From contig CAVXNM010000028.1 of assembly GCA_963763115.1 (NCBI GenBank), positions 16,790 to 80,789 of the forward strand: DNA of 64,000 nucleotides, written 5' to 3'. The first letter of the stretch is position 1. Every line of letters starts with the position of its first letter. The translations under genes were made by a program, and so were the position numbers. A model generated the notes under the pieces. It saw nothing but the letters and a program-made list of their open reading frames with translations, did no database searches and was not told the DNA's origin. Positions 42,728 through 51,399 of this stretch are shown one piece after another. This stretch comes from CAVQCA01 sp963763115. Lineage in GTDB: Bacteria > Pseudomonadota > Gammaproteobacteria > UBA9214.

Positions 42728-43579
42728 ATGAAACGACTGTTCAACCATGCCTTGCTGCTGTTCGCGCTGATGACTTTCACCGCGGCGTGCAGCCTGATCG
42801 GCGCCAATCAGGAAGCCGGGGCGGGAGTCGGCACCGCCGGTACCCCCGTTTCGACGCTTGCCCGCGTCACCCAGCGCGGTGAACTCATCCTGGGTACCTC
42901 CGGCAACATGCCGCCGATGACCCAGGCGCTTGCCGATGGCAAGGTGGTCGGGTTCGATATCGACATGGCCCGGCTGATGGCGAGCGGGATGAACGTCAAA
43001 TTAAACATCAAGGTGCTGCCCTTCGATCAACTGCTGCCCGCACTGGAGCGCGGTGATGTCGACGTGGTGATCTCCAACCTCACCATGACCCCGGAGCGCA
43101 ATCTGCATGCCGCCTTCGTCGGTCCCTACATGACCTCGGGCAAGTGCGTCATCACCCGGCGTGCGGACCTGGCCAAGGCGCAAGAGGCGAAGGACATCAA
43201 CGTACCCGAAACCCGGTTAGCCGCGCTGGCCGGCTCAACCAGTGCGGATTTCGTCAGGACGCTGCTGCCCAGGGCCACGCTGACGCTGGTTCAGAGCAAC
43301 GAGGAAGGCGTCGGACTGATCACCGATAACAAGGTGGATGGAATGATGGCCGATTATCCCATCTGCCTGTCGATACTGCAGCGTCATCCCGACGCCGGTT
43401 TCGTTTCGCTGATGTCACTGCTGAATTACGAGCCCATCGGCATTGCCGTGCCGGCACAGGACACGCTGTTCATCAACTGGACCGAGAATTTCCTGCAACG
43501 TTTGCAGGGGGTCGGCCTGTTCGATGAACTCAGCAACAAGTGGTTTGGAACGGCAGTCGTGGAGGGCGGGAGTGAATGA
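42728..43579 (+). CDS. solute-binding lipoprotein (ABC transporter family 3 type)
   Basis: 283 residues. Lipoprotein signal with lipobox TAACS (cysteine near 21), then the two-lobe binding fold: RGELILGTSGNMPPM, GKVVGFDIDMARLMA, LPFDQLLPALERGDVDVVIS, TMTPERN. This is the amino-acid-binding (SBP_bac_3) family. No permease or ATPase gene is adjacent; the convergent neighbours are a STAS protein and a PP2C phosphatase, so it may be a sensor ligand-binding protein rather than a transporter part. GGGAG precedes the ATG at 42728; the upstream ATG at 42674 would mask the signal. Confidence 0.83.
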   Translation: MKRLFNHALLLFALMTFTAACSLIGANQEAGAGVGTAGTPVSTLARVTQRGELILGTSGNMPPMTQALADGKVVGFDIDMARLMASGMNVKLNIKVLPFDQLLPALERGDVDVVISNLTMTPERNLHAAFVGPYMTSGKCVITRRADLAKAQEAKDINVPETRLAALAGSTSADFVRTLLPRATLTLVQSNEEGVGLITDNKVDGMMADYPICLSILQRHPDAGFVSLMSLLNYEPIGIAVPAQDTLFINWTENFLQRLQGVGLFDELSNKWFGTAVVEGGSE

Positions 43580-43584
43580 GCCGG

Positions 43585-44079
43585 TCATGATTCCCGGGTT
43601 ATTTGTTCCAGTTTGGCGACCACGTCGCGGAAGGTTTCCTCGTTGCGTTCGTTGAGCTCCATCAGGGCGCGGTGAGCCTTGAGCAGGGTGTGTGACAGGG
43701 ATTCCCTGTCCACTTCCCTGCGGGGCAGTTCCTGTTCACCGCCGGCCGGTACGGGGGCCCTGGATACGATGTCGAAGACCTCGTCCAGCGCCATGCTGGT
43801 CAGCACCGCGTTGATATCCGGGCGGTCTGATACGATGGTGACCTGCGGGGCTCCCTGGTTCTGCATCTCCCTGGCGATCCGGACCAGAAGTCCGAGATTG
43901 GTGCTGTCGATGCAGTCGGTTGCGGTCAGGTCGATGACGAAACCCTCAGGCGTCGGACCCGCGAACAAGGCCTCCAGGAAGCGGTCCAGGGAGTGGCCCA
44001 GGGTGTAACGGATATCGCCGACGAAGCGCAGCACATGGATCCCGTCATGGCTGGCGTGGAGGATCTTCCCGTTTTCCAT
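43585..44079 (-). CDS. STAS-domain anti-sigma factor antagonist-like protein
   Basis: 164 residues. A STAS domain at about 1-100 contains the phosphorylation-site motif DCIDSTNLGLLVRIAREMQ (serine near 58), as in SpoIIAA/RsbV. A helical C-terminal extension of about 60 residues (KAHRALMELNERNEETFRDV) follows. It starts three bases after the REC-PP2C phosphatase gene, which would dephosphorylate it. No anti-sigma kinase is adjacent. Confidence 0.86.
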   Translation of the reverse strand: MENGKILHASHDGIHVLRFVGDIRYTLGHSLDRFLEALFAGPTPEGFVIDLTATDCIDSTNLGLLVRIAREMQNQGAPQVTIVSDRPDINAVLTSMALDEVFDIVSRAPVPAGGEQELPRREVDRESLSHTLLKAHRALMELNERNEETFRDVVAKLEQITRES

Positions 44080-44082
44080 CGT

Positions 44083-45261
44083 TCAGTGCCTGGTGATTAC
44101 CATGATGGCGATGTCGTCCGGCAGATGCTTGTCGGCGAGCACCTCCAGACCCACGGTCATTTCCCTGAGATCGAGACCCGTGCCCTCCAGTGAGCGGGAG
44201 AGCAGTTCGCCGTAGCGCTTTTGCAGTGCTTCCGCGGGCATCAGTTCCAGTATCCCGTCTGAAACCATCATCAGGTCGAACGCCGCCGGCAGGTCGAGCT
44301 GACCGAGCGTGAATTCCGTGTCGTAGAACATCCCGATCGGGCGTCCCCGGTACTCGAGTGCGCGCACTTCCTGCCCGTCGTTCAGCAGCGGGTAGGGAAA
44401 CTGACCCGCGTTGCTGCAGAGCAGGGTGTTCTCCGCCTTGTCGATCACGCCGTAGAACATGGTGAGGTGTTTGTCGAGGTTCTGTCGGTAGACGTCGCGA
44501 TTGAGGCGCATAAGGACTTCCTGCGGCTGGAGTATGGTTTTATCGCCCGACTGCCACAAGGCTTCGCGGTACTGGGTCATGAGGGTGTTGATCATCACGG
44601 TCACGAAAGCCGATGCCGCCCCGTGCCCGGAAACATCCGTCATGTAGAAGCCAATATGACGATCGTCGATGGGGAAGTAGTCGACGAAGTCGCCGCTGAG
44701 ATACATGGAAGGAAACAGCCGCCGCCTGAAAGTATAGACGCCGAAACACTTGTTGTCCTCCGGTAGCATCTGCAGCTGGATCCTGCGTCCCGCTTCCTCA
44801 TCTTCCTGGAGCTGCTCCAGGGTGCGTGTCAGTTCCTGATTCAGGGTTTCCAGATTTTCGCGGTATTCCCGGTTCTGGCGCAGCAGTTCCGCGTGATCGA
44901 GGACGCGGCGTACGGCGCTTTCCAGCACCGCCATGTCGTGGATGGGTTTGGTGATGTAATCCCAGGCGCCGCGTTTCAGCGCCTGCACGGCGTAATTCAG
45001 CAGACTGACGCCGGACACCACGATAACCGGGGTTTCCGGCGATTCGGCGGTGATGGTGGACAGGACTTCCAGTCCGTCCATCCCCGGCAGGCGCAGGTCG
45101 CACAACACCACATCCGGGTGTTCACGCCGGAAAGTCTCGATGCCCGAGGGGCCGTCGCTGGCCTCCAGCATGGTGAAGCCGCTGTCAGAGAGATAGGCCA
45201 CGATCCCCCTGCGAATCGGTGATTCGTCTTCGATAGTCAGGATTTTAGCGGCTTCCGCCAT
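44083..45261 (-). CDS. response regulator with PP2C (SpoIIE/RsbU) phosphatase output
   Basis: 392 residues. REC domain (1-125) with the acidic pocket E11-D12 and phospho-acceptor D55 (CDLRLPGMDGLEV), a coiled-coil linker (about 135-175), and a PP2C-type serine phosphatase domain (about 190-392) with SGDFVDYFPIDD and TDVSGHGAASAFVTVM metal-binding motifs. It probably dephosphorylates the STAS partner downstream. The start at 45261 (MAEAAKILTIEDE) is preferred to an ATG nine codons earlier. The large histidine kinase gene lies upstream on the same strand and is the obvious partner. Confidence 0.88.
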   Translation of the reverse strand: MAEAAKILTIEDESPIRRGIVAYLSDSGFTMLEASDGPSGIETFRREHPDVVLCDLRLPGMDGLEVLSTITAESPETPVIVVSGVSLLNYAVQALKRGAWDYITKPIHDMAVLESAVRRVLDHAELLRQNREYRENLETLNQELTRTLEQLQEDEEAGRRIQLQMLPEDNKCFGVYTFRRRLFPSMYLSGDFVDYFPIDDRHIGFYMTDVSGHGAASAFVTVMINTLMTQYREALWQSGDKTILQPQEVLMRLNRDVYRQNLDKHLTMFYGVIDKAENTLLCSNAGQFPYPLLNDGQEVRALEYRGRPIGMFYDTEFTLGQLDLPAAFDLMMVSDGILELMPAEALQKRYGELLSRSLEGTGLDLREMTVGLEVLADKHLPDDIAIMVITRH

Positions 45262-45513
45262 GGCAATGCCCTGTGAACGTTGTGGCAAACCTGATCGATT
45301 TTTACCGGTATCGCTTTTGCATTCCGGGGATGGTTAGCTGCAGGCGGTCTTCACACGGACGGAGTGGGGGATTGGAACGGCAGTGACTGTAGTAACAGGG
45401 AACCGGTACGGGTTTCCGCTTGCGCCAATGTTCGATCATGGTGATAGATCAATCAGGCTCTCCTCTGAACTGCAGTCAAGTATACCTATCCTTGACCGCT
45501 GAGGGATACGCCT

Positions 45514-48500
45514 TCAGTGCGGTTTCCTCCCGAGAGGCAGGCGCATGATGAAACAGGTCCCCTGGCCCGGTGCGGAGTTGACATCGATGGTGCCTTTGTG
45601 CTGTTCGGTGACGATGAAATAGGACACCGACAGTCCCAGTCCCGTCCCCGCGCCGACCGCCTTGGTGGTGAAAAAAGGTTCGAATACCCGACGGCGTGTG
45701 GGTTCGTCCATGCCGGGTCCGTTATCCTCGACTTCGATGCGGGCATAGTCGTTTTCCTTGCGGGTGCGCAGGGTTATCCGGTGCGGCAGGGAGCCGCCAT
45801 CCATGGCCATGGCCTGTGCGGCGTTCTTGACCAGATTGAGGAGCACCTGCTCGATCTCCATCGGTTCGCAGATCACCGTATCCAGCTCCGGATCCAGATC
45901 GCGCACGATTTCGATGTGTCTGAAGTCGTACTTCTTTTTCAGGTCATAGTCATTGGCGGCCAGCCTCACGGCCGTATCCAGTATCTCTTCTATCCGGGCC
46001 GGCTGGAACTCGGAGGTCGTGCTGCGGCTGAAGGCCAGCATGTCGGCGATGATGCGGCTGGCGCGGCTGGATGCCTGGCGTATGGATTCGACGAATTCCA
46101 GGATGCCGCGTTCTTCCAGGTAGCGATAAACGAGCTGCAGATCCACGCCCAGCGATTCGGCCACCTGGCGGTTGGCTTCAAGATCCGCGGTAAGCCGGCG
46201 CTGGATGTTCTGGCTGCTCTGCAATACCCCGCTCAGCGGGTTGTTGATTTCATGCGCCATGCCGGCGGCGAGCCCGCCGACGGACATCATCTTTTCGGTC
46301 TGCACCATCATCTGCTCGATGCGTACCCGATCGGTGATATCGTCGACCCGTATCACCGCGCCCACCGCGCCGTTGGTCGCCAGAGGATAGACCATGACGT
46401 CCGCGTAGCGCGTTTCACCGTCCCTGTCGGTGACCAGGCTGAGCCGCTCCGTGCTGATCTGGCCATGGGAGCGCATCGACTCCTGCAGGTTGCCCAGCTG
46501 GGACTCGAGTTCGGGAAACAGCGCTCCGAATGGCTGGCCGACGGCCTGATCTGTCGGCACGCCGGTGGCCTGCTCGGCGCTCTGGTTCCACTCTGTGACC
46601 CGTCCCTCGATATCCACGCCGACCAGAACGGATGGCATGGAATCAATGATATTCTTCAGATAGGAGCGCATACGCTGCAACTCCTGATCAAATTGCACGC
46701 GTTCTGAAATATCGACGATGGAAGCGAGAATATGGGTCTGGTGGTCGGTCTCCACCGGGCTCAGGCCGATTTCGACGGGAAACTCGCTGCCGTCCTTCCT
46801 GAGACCGAACAGATTGCGCCCGAGTCCCATGGCTCTGGCGCGGTGCTCGTCCAGAAAACGGTTGCGGTATTCGTCGTGCCGGCCACGCAGGCGTTCGGGA
46901 ATCAGCATTTCGACCGGCTGCCCGAGCAGTTCGTCCCTCCGGTAACCGAAGTATTTTTCCAGCTGCGAGTTGACGAGGACGATGCGACCCGAAGTATCCA
47001 CCATCACGATACCGTTGGGCGCCGACTCGACGACCAGGCGGAAGAGTTTTTCCGCGCGCTCGCGCTGGGTGATGTCCTCGATTTCTCCCACCACCATCAG
47101 CGGTTGCCCATCGGCATCCCGGACCAGTCCGGCGCGCGCGCGGACGGTGATAATGGTGTCATCCTTGCGCACGTAGTGCTTCTCCAGATCGCAGCTGCCA
47201 ATGCGGCCCTCGACCAGTTCCTGGAATTTGCCGCGGGTTGATTCCCGGTCATCGGGATGCGTGATGTCATAAATGGACAGTCGTGCAAGCTCTTCCGGCG
47301 TGTATCCCAGGATGTCGCACAGTGTGGGATTGACGCTGAGCAGCCGGCCATCCAGCCCCGCGGTCAGGATGCCTATCGGGGCATGCTCCAGCGTGAGGCG
47401 CAGCTGCTCCTCGCGCTGCCGCAGCTGTTCCAGCGCCTGCTGCCGGGTGGTGATGTCCTCGCCGGAACTGAGGGTTGCCGTGATGTTGCCCGCCTCGTCG
47501 AACAGGGGGGTATTGTGCCAGGCGATGAGCCGTTCTTCTCCGGCACGGGTCAGCACCGGATTCTGGAAGTACTCCGGGAAGTTTTCCTGTCCGGCTACCA
47601 GTCTTTCGAATGATTGCCGCAGCGTTTCCCTGTCACCGGGGGGCACAAAGGCATCAAACCAGTTCCTGCCGATGATCTCCTCTTCCGTGTAGCCGAGCAG
47701 TTCGCTGCCCTTGCGATTGATGAGGGTGACTTTCTGATCGGCCCCGATGATCAGCAGCATGACGCCGGCGACATCGAGGTAGCGCTGGGCGGTGTCTTTC
47801 TCGATCTGCAGGGAACGTTCCGTCTGCTGGCGGTGGATTTCGCTGCCGACCCATTGGCCCATCAGGCCGAGGATTTCCAGCTCCGTATCGGTGAAGGGCG
47901 TTTCTCGCGCGGCGGGGCTGGAGAAGTTAAGCGTGCCATACACCTCCTTGCCTGCGATCACCGGAATGCCGATGTAGGTTTCCAGATGATATTCCCGGTA
48001 GCACGGATGGGTTTTCCAGTCCGAGTCCCCGGCATGCACGAATCCTATCGGGCCGCTGGACCTGACCGTTTCACGGCAATAGGTATTGCCGAGTTCGAGA
48101 ATGTCGCCGGGCTTGATGGAATCATCCGGGATGACGATCTGGATGATTTCGTACTTTTCATCATGGATGTGCGAGAGTATGCCGATTGGCAGGCCGAATT
48201 TCCTGCAGCCGTTTTCAAGCAGGGCCTTGAGGCGCCGGGGGAAGGGCAGATTCTGGGCCGAGGTGATTTCATGAAGCGCGCGCAGGGTATCCCCGGTTTG
48301 CCGGCGTTCGGTCATTTCATGTTTCAGCGCCGCTTCCGCCTGTTCCCGTTCGCGAATTTCCGACTCCAGCCGGGTATTGCTCTCCGAGAGTTGCCGGGTA
48401 CGATCGGCGACCCGTTCCTCGAGCTGGGCACGTGATTCACGGACTGCCTGTTCGGCGCTGGCGCGGCGCCGTTCCTCACGACGGATCAGCAGGTACATGA

Positions 48501-49311
48501 TCGCGCTGAAAAGCACAAACACCAGAAAGATGGAGGCCGCCTGGCTGAGCAGCAGTTTCCTGTGCGCGGCATACAGGCCGGGATCGGGCAAATCGGCAAG
48601 CAGCCAGAGACTGCCCTCGACCTCGGTCGAGAAGCCGATGCGGCTCAATTCTTCCGGTGTCAGTGAGATGCGGTCCTTCAGAACATCGCGGCTGCCGCTA
48701 TCGGTGACCTCGATCAGGCCGGGTTTGTCCCGCTTGAGCAATATCAACCGATGGTCATGCAACTGGCTATTGGAGAGGATGCGTGCCAGCAGGGCCGGTT
48801 TGAAGCTGATAAAGAAGACCCCCTCATTACCGTCATCGGCCTGCCACCGGGACATGATGTCGAAATGGTAGCCTTCGGGATTCGGATGGATAAAAACCTT
48901 CTGATCGTTACTCTCGACGAAATGATGGATGTCAGCCTGACACAAGTCCGATACCCGGCTCTCGATGTCTTCCAGCTGCACATCGCCCTGTGCATCGGTG
49001 ATGGTATAGGCGAAGTAGTCGGGGAAGTGCCGTTTGACCCTTTCCGTGAACTGTTCCCGGATTGCCCGGTTCGAGGGATTGCGGGAGAGTTCACTGATGA
49101 TGCCGCTTTCCTCCTCGGCAAACAGATGCACGCGACGGCGGATTTCTCCGAGATACAGTTTTATCGTTCTCGCAGCGCCTCTGGTCGAGTGCTGCACCAG
49201 GGCGTTCTGGCTGACGAGATAGCCCCGATCGCCTTCCTTTACATATAACGAAAGGAAAAAGCCGGCCAGGACCAGTATGGTGACGATAAGCAGTGTCGTG
49301 TAATTCTTCAC
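45514..49311 (-). CDS. multi-PAS/GAF membrane sensor histidine kinase
   Basis: 1265 residues. Two membrane helices (about 4-24 and 255-278) bracket a periplasmic Cache-like sensor, followed by a coiled coil (about 285-345), a GAF domain (about 350-495), and four PAS units (about 510-625, 635-760, 765-885, 890-1005). A HisKA domain (GGLAAGMAHEINNPLSGVLQ, histidine near 1019) and a HATPase domain (VEDNGPGMDEPTRRRVFEPF, then GAGTGLGLSVSYFIV) complete it. The HEINNP form is typical of kinases with separate response regulators. It starts with GTG, divergent from zwf. Probable partner: the REC-PP2C protein. Signal unknown. Confidence 0.9.
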   Translation of the reverse strand: MKNYTTLLIVTILVLAGFFLSLYVKEGDRGYLVSQNALVQHSTRGAARTIKLYLGEIRRRVHLFAEEESGIISELSRNPSNRAIREQFTERVKRHFPDYFAYTITDAQGDVQLEDIESRVSDLCQADIHHFVESNDQKVFIHPNPEGYHFDIMSRWQADDGNEGVFFISFKPALLARILSNSQLHDHRLILLKRDKPGLIEVTDSGSRDVLKDRISLTPEELSRIGFSTEVEGSLWLLADLPDPGLYAAHRKLLLSQAASIFLVFVLFSAIMYLLIRREERRRASAEQAVRESRAQLEERVADRTRQLSESNTRLESEIREREQAEAALKHEMTERRQTGDTLRALHEITSAQNLPFPRRLKALLENGCRKFGLPIGILSHIHDEKYEIIQIVIPDDSIKPGDILELGNTYCRETVRSSGPIGFVHAGDSDWKTHPCYREYHLETYIGIPVIAGKEVYGTLNFSSPAARETPFTDTELEILGLMGQWVGSEIHRQQTERSLQIEKDTAQRYLDVAGVMLLIIGADQKVTLINRKGSELLGYTEEEIIGRNWFDAFVPPGDRETLRQSFERLVAGQENFPEYFQNPVLTRAGEERLIAWHNTPLFDEAGNITATLSSGEDITTRQQALEQLRQREEQLRLTLEHAPIGILTAGLDGRLLSVNPTLCDILGYTPEELARLSIYDITHPDDRESTRGKFQELVEGRIGSCDLEKHYVRKDDTIITVRARAGLVRDADGQPLMVVGEIEDITQRERAEKLFRLVVESAPNGIVMVDTSGRIVLVNSQLEKYFGYRRDELLGQPVEMLIPERLRGRHDEYRNRFLDEHRARAMGLGRNLFGLRKDGSEFPVEIGLSPVETDHQTHILASIVDISERVQFDQELQRMRSYLKNIIDSMPSVLVGVDIEGRVTEWNQSAEQATGVPTDQAVGQPFGALFPELESQLGNLQESMRSHGQISTERLSLVTDRDGETRYADVMVYPLATNGAVGAVIRVDDITDRVRIEQMMVQTEKMMSVGGLAAGMAHEINNPLSGVLQSSQNIQRRLTADLEANRQVAESLGVDLQLVYRYLEERGILEFVESIRQASSRASRIIADMLAFSRSTTSEFQPARIEEILDTAVRLAANDYDLKKKYDFRHIEIVRDLDPELDTVICEPMEIEQVLLNLVKNAAQAMAMDGGSLPHRITLRTRKENDYARIEVEDNGPGMDEPTRRRVFEPFFTTKAVGAGTGLGLSVSYFIVTEQHKGTIDVNSAPGQGTCFIMRLPLGRKPH

Positions 49312-49538
49312 CGGATGCGGGTTACCGTTGGTGGCAATCGGGAAACACGGTCATTTGCCGGAACCGTTTTTCATTGCAGGATACTCCCTGTCACGCTCGA
49401 ATTCGAAATATCAGGATACATGGTAAACCGCAAACCGGCGAATGCCGCGTTGTTGTATTGCGGCAAATAACGCTTGCCCATGATCGACCCTTTATGTCTA
49501 ATCTTGGACCAAATCAGGACGAAAGGGCAGACACAGAC

Positions 49539-51038
49539 ATGACCAGTGAGATATCTGAACAGGCTCTGGGCAACGAACAGCCGGATCCCGCCAATATCGT
49601 CATCTTCGGCGCCACCGGCGATCTCACCAAACGCAAGCTGGTGCCGGCCCTGGCGCGTATGTACCGCGCCCGGTTGATTCATCCGCTGAGCCGTATCATC
49701 GGAGTCGCCAACAACATGGAGGAGGACGCGTGGTTTTCCATGGTGCGCACGGCGCTGGATACCTTCGCGGCCGATCTCGCGTTCACCAGCGAGGAGTGGG
49801 AGAGCTTTGCCGCACGCCTGCACCTGGTTCGCGGCGACCTGTCCGAGGAGTCGACCTATGCGCAGATCGCCGGATCACTCGCCCCCCTGAATGAGCGCGT
49901 CAATGTCATGTTCTACCTGGCCATTCCCCCGGACTGGTATGCGCGCGTCGCACAGGGGCTGGGGCGCGTGAATCTCGCCGATGAATCCGACGGCTACCGG
50001 CGCATCGTCATTGAAAAACCCTTCGGGCTCGACTGGGCCTCGGCGGTCGAGCTGAACCGGCAGTTGCAGGAAATCTTCAGGGAGTCGCAGATCTACCGTA
50101 TCGATCATTACCTCGGCAAGGAGAGTGTGCAGAACCTGTTTGTGTTCCGTTTCGGCAACAGCATCCTCGAACCGCTGTGGAACCGCAATTACATCGATCA
50201 TGTGCAGATCTCGGTGACAGAGACCCTCGGCATCGAGTACCGGGCCGCCTATTATGAAGAGGCCGGTGCACTGCGCGACATGATTCAGAGCCACATGATG
50301 CAGGTGATGACCCTGGTGGCTATGGAGCCGCCCGTGGAGTACGCCGCCGATGCGGTGCGCGATGAAAAAGTGAAGGTCCTGCGCTCCATCCGGCCGCTCC
50401 GGCCTGACAAGATCGATCAGGTCGCGGTGGGCGCCCAGTACGGTTCGGGTACCATCGATGGCGAACCGGTGCCGGCTTATGTGAAGGAACCCGGCGTGGC
50501 GCCGGACTCCGTAAAGGAGACCTTTGCCGCGGTGCGTTTCTATATCGACAACTGGCGCTGGCAGGGCGTGCCGTTCGTGCTGTGGTACGGGAAACGACTG
50601 CAGAAGCGGGCCTCGGAAATCGTCATCCGTTTCCGCCAGCCGCCGCATAATATGTTCGACCCGGAAGGTGAACCGCCTGTCGCCGATGCGCTGGTGTTCC
50701 GTTTGCAGCCCGACGAGGGCATGTTTCTGCGCATGAACGCCAAGGTGCCGGGTCTGACCACCCGCATGCGCCGCCTGGTAATGCGCGGTCCCTACGCCTC
50801 CGGTACCGAAGCGCTGGTCGAGGCCTATGAGACCCTGCTGCACGATGTGCTGCAGGGGGATGCCACGCTGTTTTCCCGCGCCGACGAGATCGAGGCGGCC
50901 TGGAAGATTCTCGGTCCGATCCTGGAAGCCTGGAACAGGCGCATCTCCATCGATCGCTATCGCGCCGGAAGCTGGGCCGTCCCGGAGGTTGACCGCCTCT
51001 TCGAGGGTTGTGTCGGGGGATGGCACAAGCCGACCTGA
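49539..51038 (+). CDS. zwf: glucose-6-phosphate 1-dehydrogenase
   Basis: Oxidises glucose-6-phosphate to 6-phosphogluconolactone; 499 residues. Nucleotide-binding loop IVIFGATGDLTKRKLVPAL (residues 19-37), substrate motif RIDHYLGKE (near 187-195) and IEKPFG (near 160) are intact. The start at 49539 gives a 17-residue lead to the first strand; ATG 49494 is possible. It stands alone, without pgl or edd-eda genes, divergent from the sensor kinase. Confidence 0.95.
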   Translation: MTSEISEQALGNEQPDPANIVIFGATGDLTKRKLVPALARMYRARLIHPLSRIIGVANNMEEDAWFSMVRTALDTFAADLAFTSEEWESFAARLHLVRGDLSEESTYAQIAGSLAPLNERVNVMFYLAIPPDWYARVAQGLGRVNLADESDGYRRIVIEKPFGLDWASAVELNRQLQEIFRESQIYRIDHYLGKESVQNLFVFRFGNSILEPLWNRNYIDHVQISVTETLGIEYRAAYYEEAGALRDMIQSHMMQVMTLVAMEPPVEYAADAVRDEKVKVLRSIRPLRPDKIDQVAVGAQYGSGTIDGEPVPAYVKEPGVAPDSVKETFAAVRFYIDNWRWQGVPFVLWYGKRLQKRASEIVIRFRQPPHNMFDPEGEPPVADALVFRLQPDEGMFLRMNAKVPGLTTRMRRLVMRGPYASGTEALVEAYETLLHDVLQGDATLFSRADEIEAAWKILGPILEAWNRRISIDRYRAGSWAVPEVDRLFEGCVGGWHKPT

Positions 51039-51047
51039 CCGGTGCAG

Positions 51048-51386
51048 GCAGTGTCCATCCATAAAAATGAACTCACCGCAAAGACGCAAAGAGCGCAAAG
51101 AACTCATTAGAACCTGTCTCAAAATTGTGAATCGGATGCCAGGAACATACCCTGCGAGGACAGGTAGGACCGGCGCCTCGCCGGGAAAGAACAGGGCTTC
51201 CGACCTGATTTACGGCCAAACGTCTTCCCGCGGGCGTGGGTCGTTCCGACGGGGCGCCGGTCCTACATAAACATATCGCATATCAGGGAAATTGAATTTT
51301 GAGATAGGTTCTAACAAAATCAATTAAACAACTTTGCGTTCTTTGCGTCTTTGCGTTGATTAATGGTGTTTATGGACGAACACTAG
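51048..51386. repeat. CACCGCAAAGACGCAAAG-family repeat interrupted by another element
   Basis: The left arm CTCACCGCAAAGACGCAAAG (51071) with GTCCATCCATAAAAATGAAC before it, and the right arm ACTTTGCGTTCTTTGCGTCT (about 51330) continuing into TGGTGTTTATGGACGAACAC, form one large inverted repeat. It is split by the element at 51108-51314. Confidence 0.8.
51108..51314. mobile_element. non-coding element with TTAGAACCTGTCTCAAAATT inverted ends
   Basis: The left end TTAGAACCTGTCTCAAAATT and right end AATTTTGAGATAGGTTCTAA are inverted copies with one mismatch, 207 bases apart. An inner inverted pair, GTAGGACCGGCGCCTCG (51165) and GGGGCGCCGGTCCTAC, lies inside. No open frame of useful length. It is inserted in the loop of the flanking repeat. 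Confidence 0.8.
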
Positions 51387-51399
51387 GTAGACTCACAAC

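Noticed and set aside
51108..51314. Nested element considered as an insertion sequence
   Set aside because: Only 207 bases and no transposase; better called a non-autonomous element.
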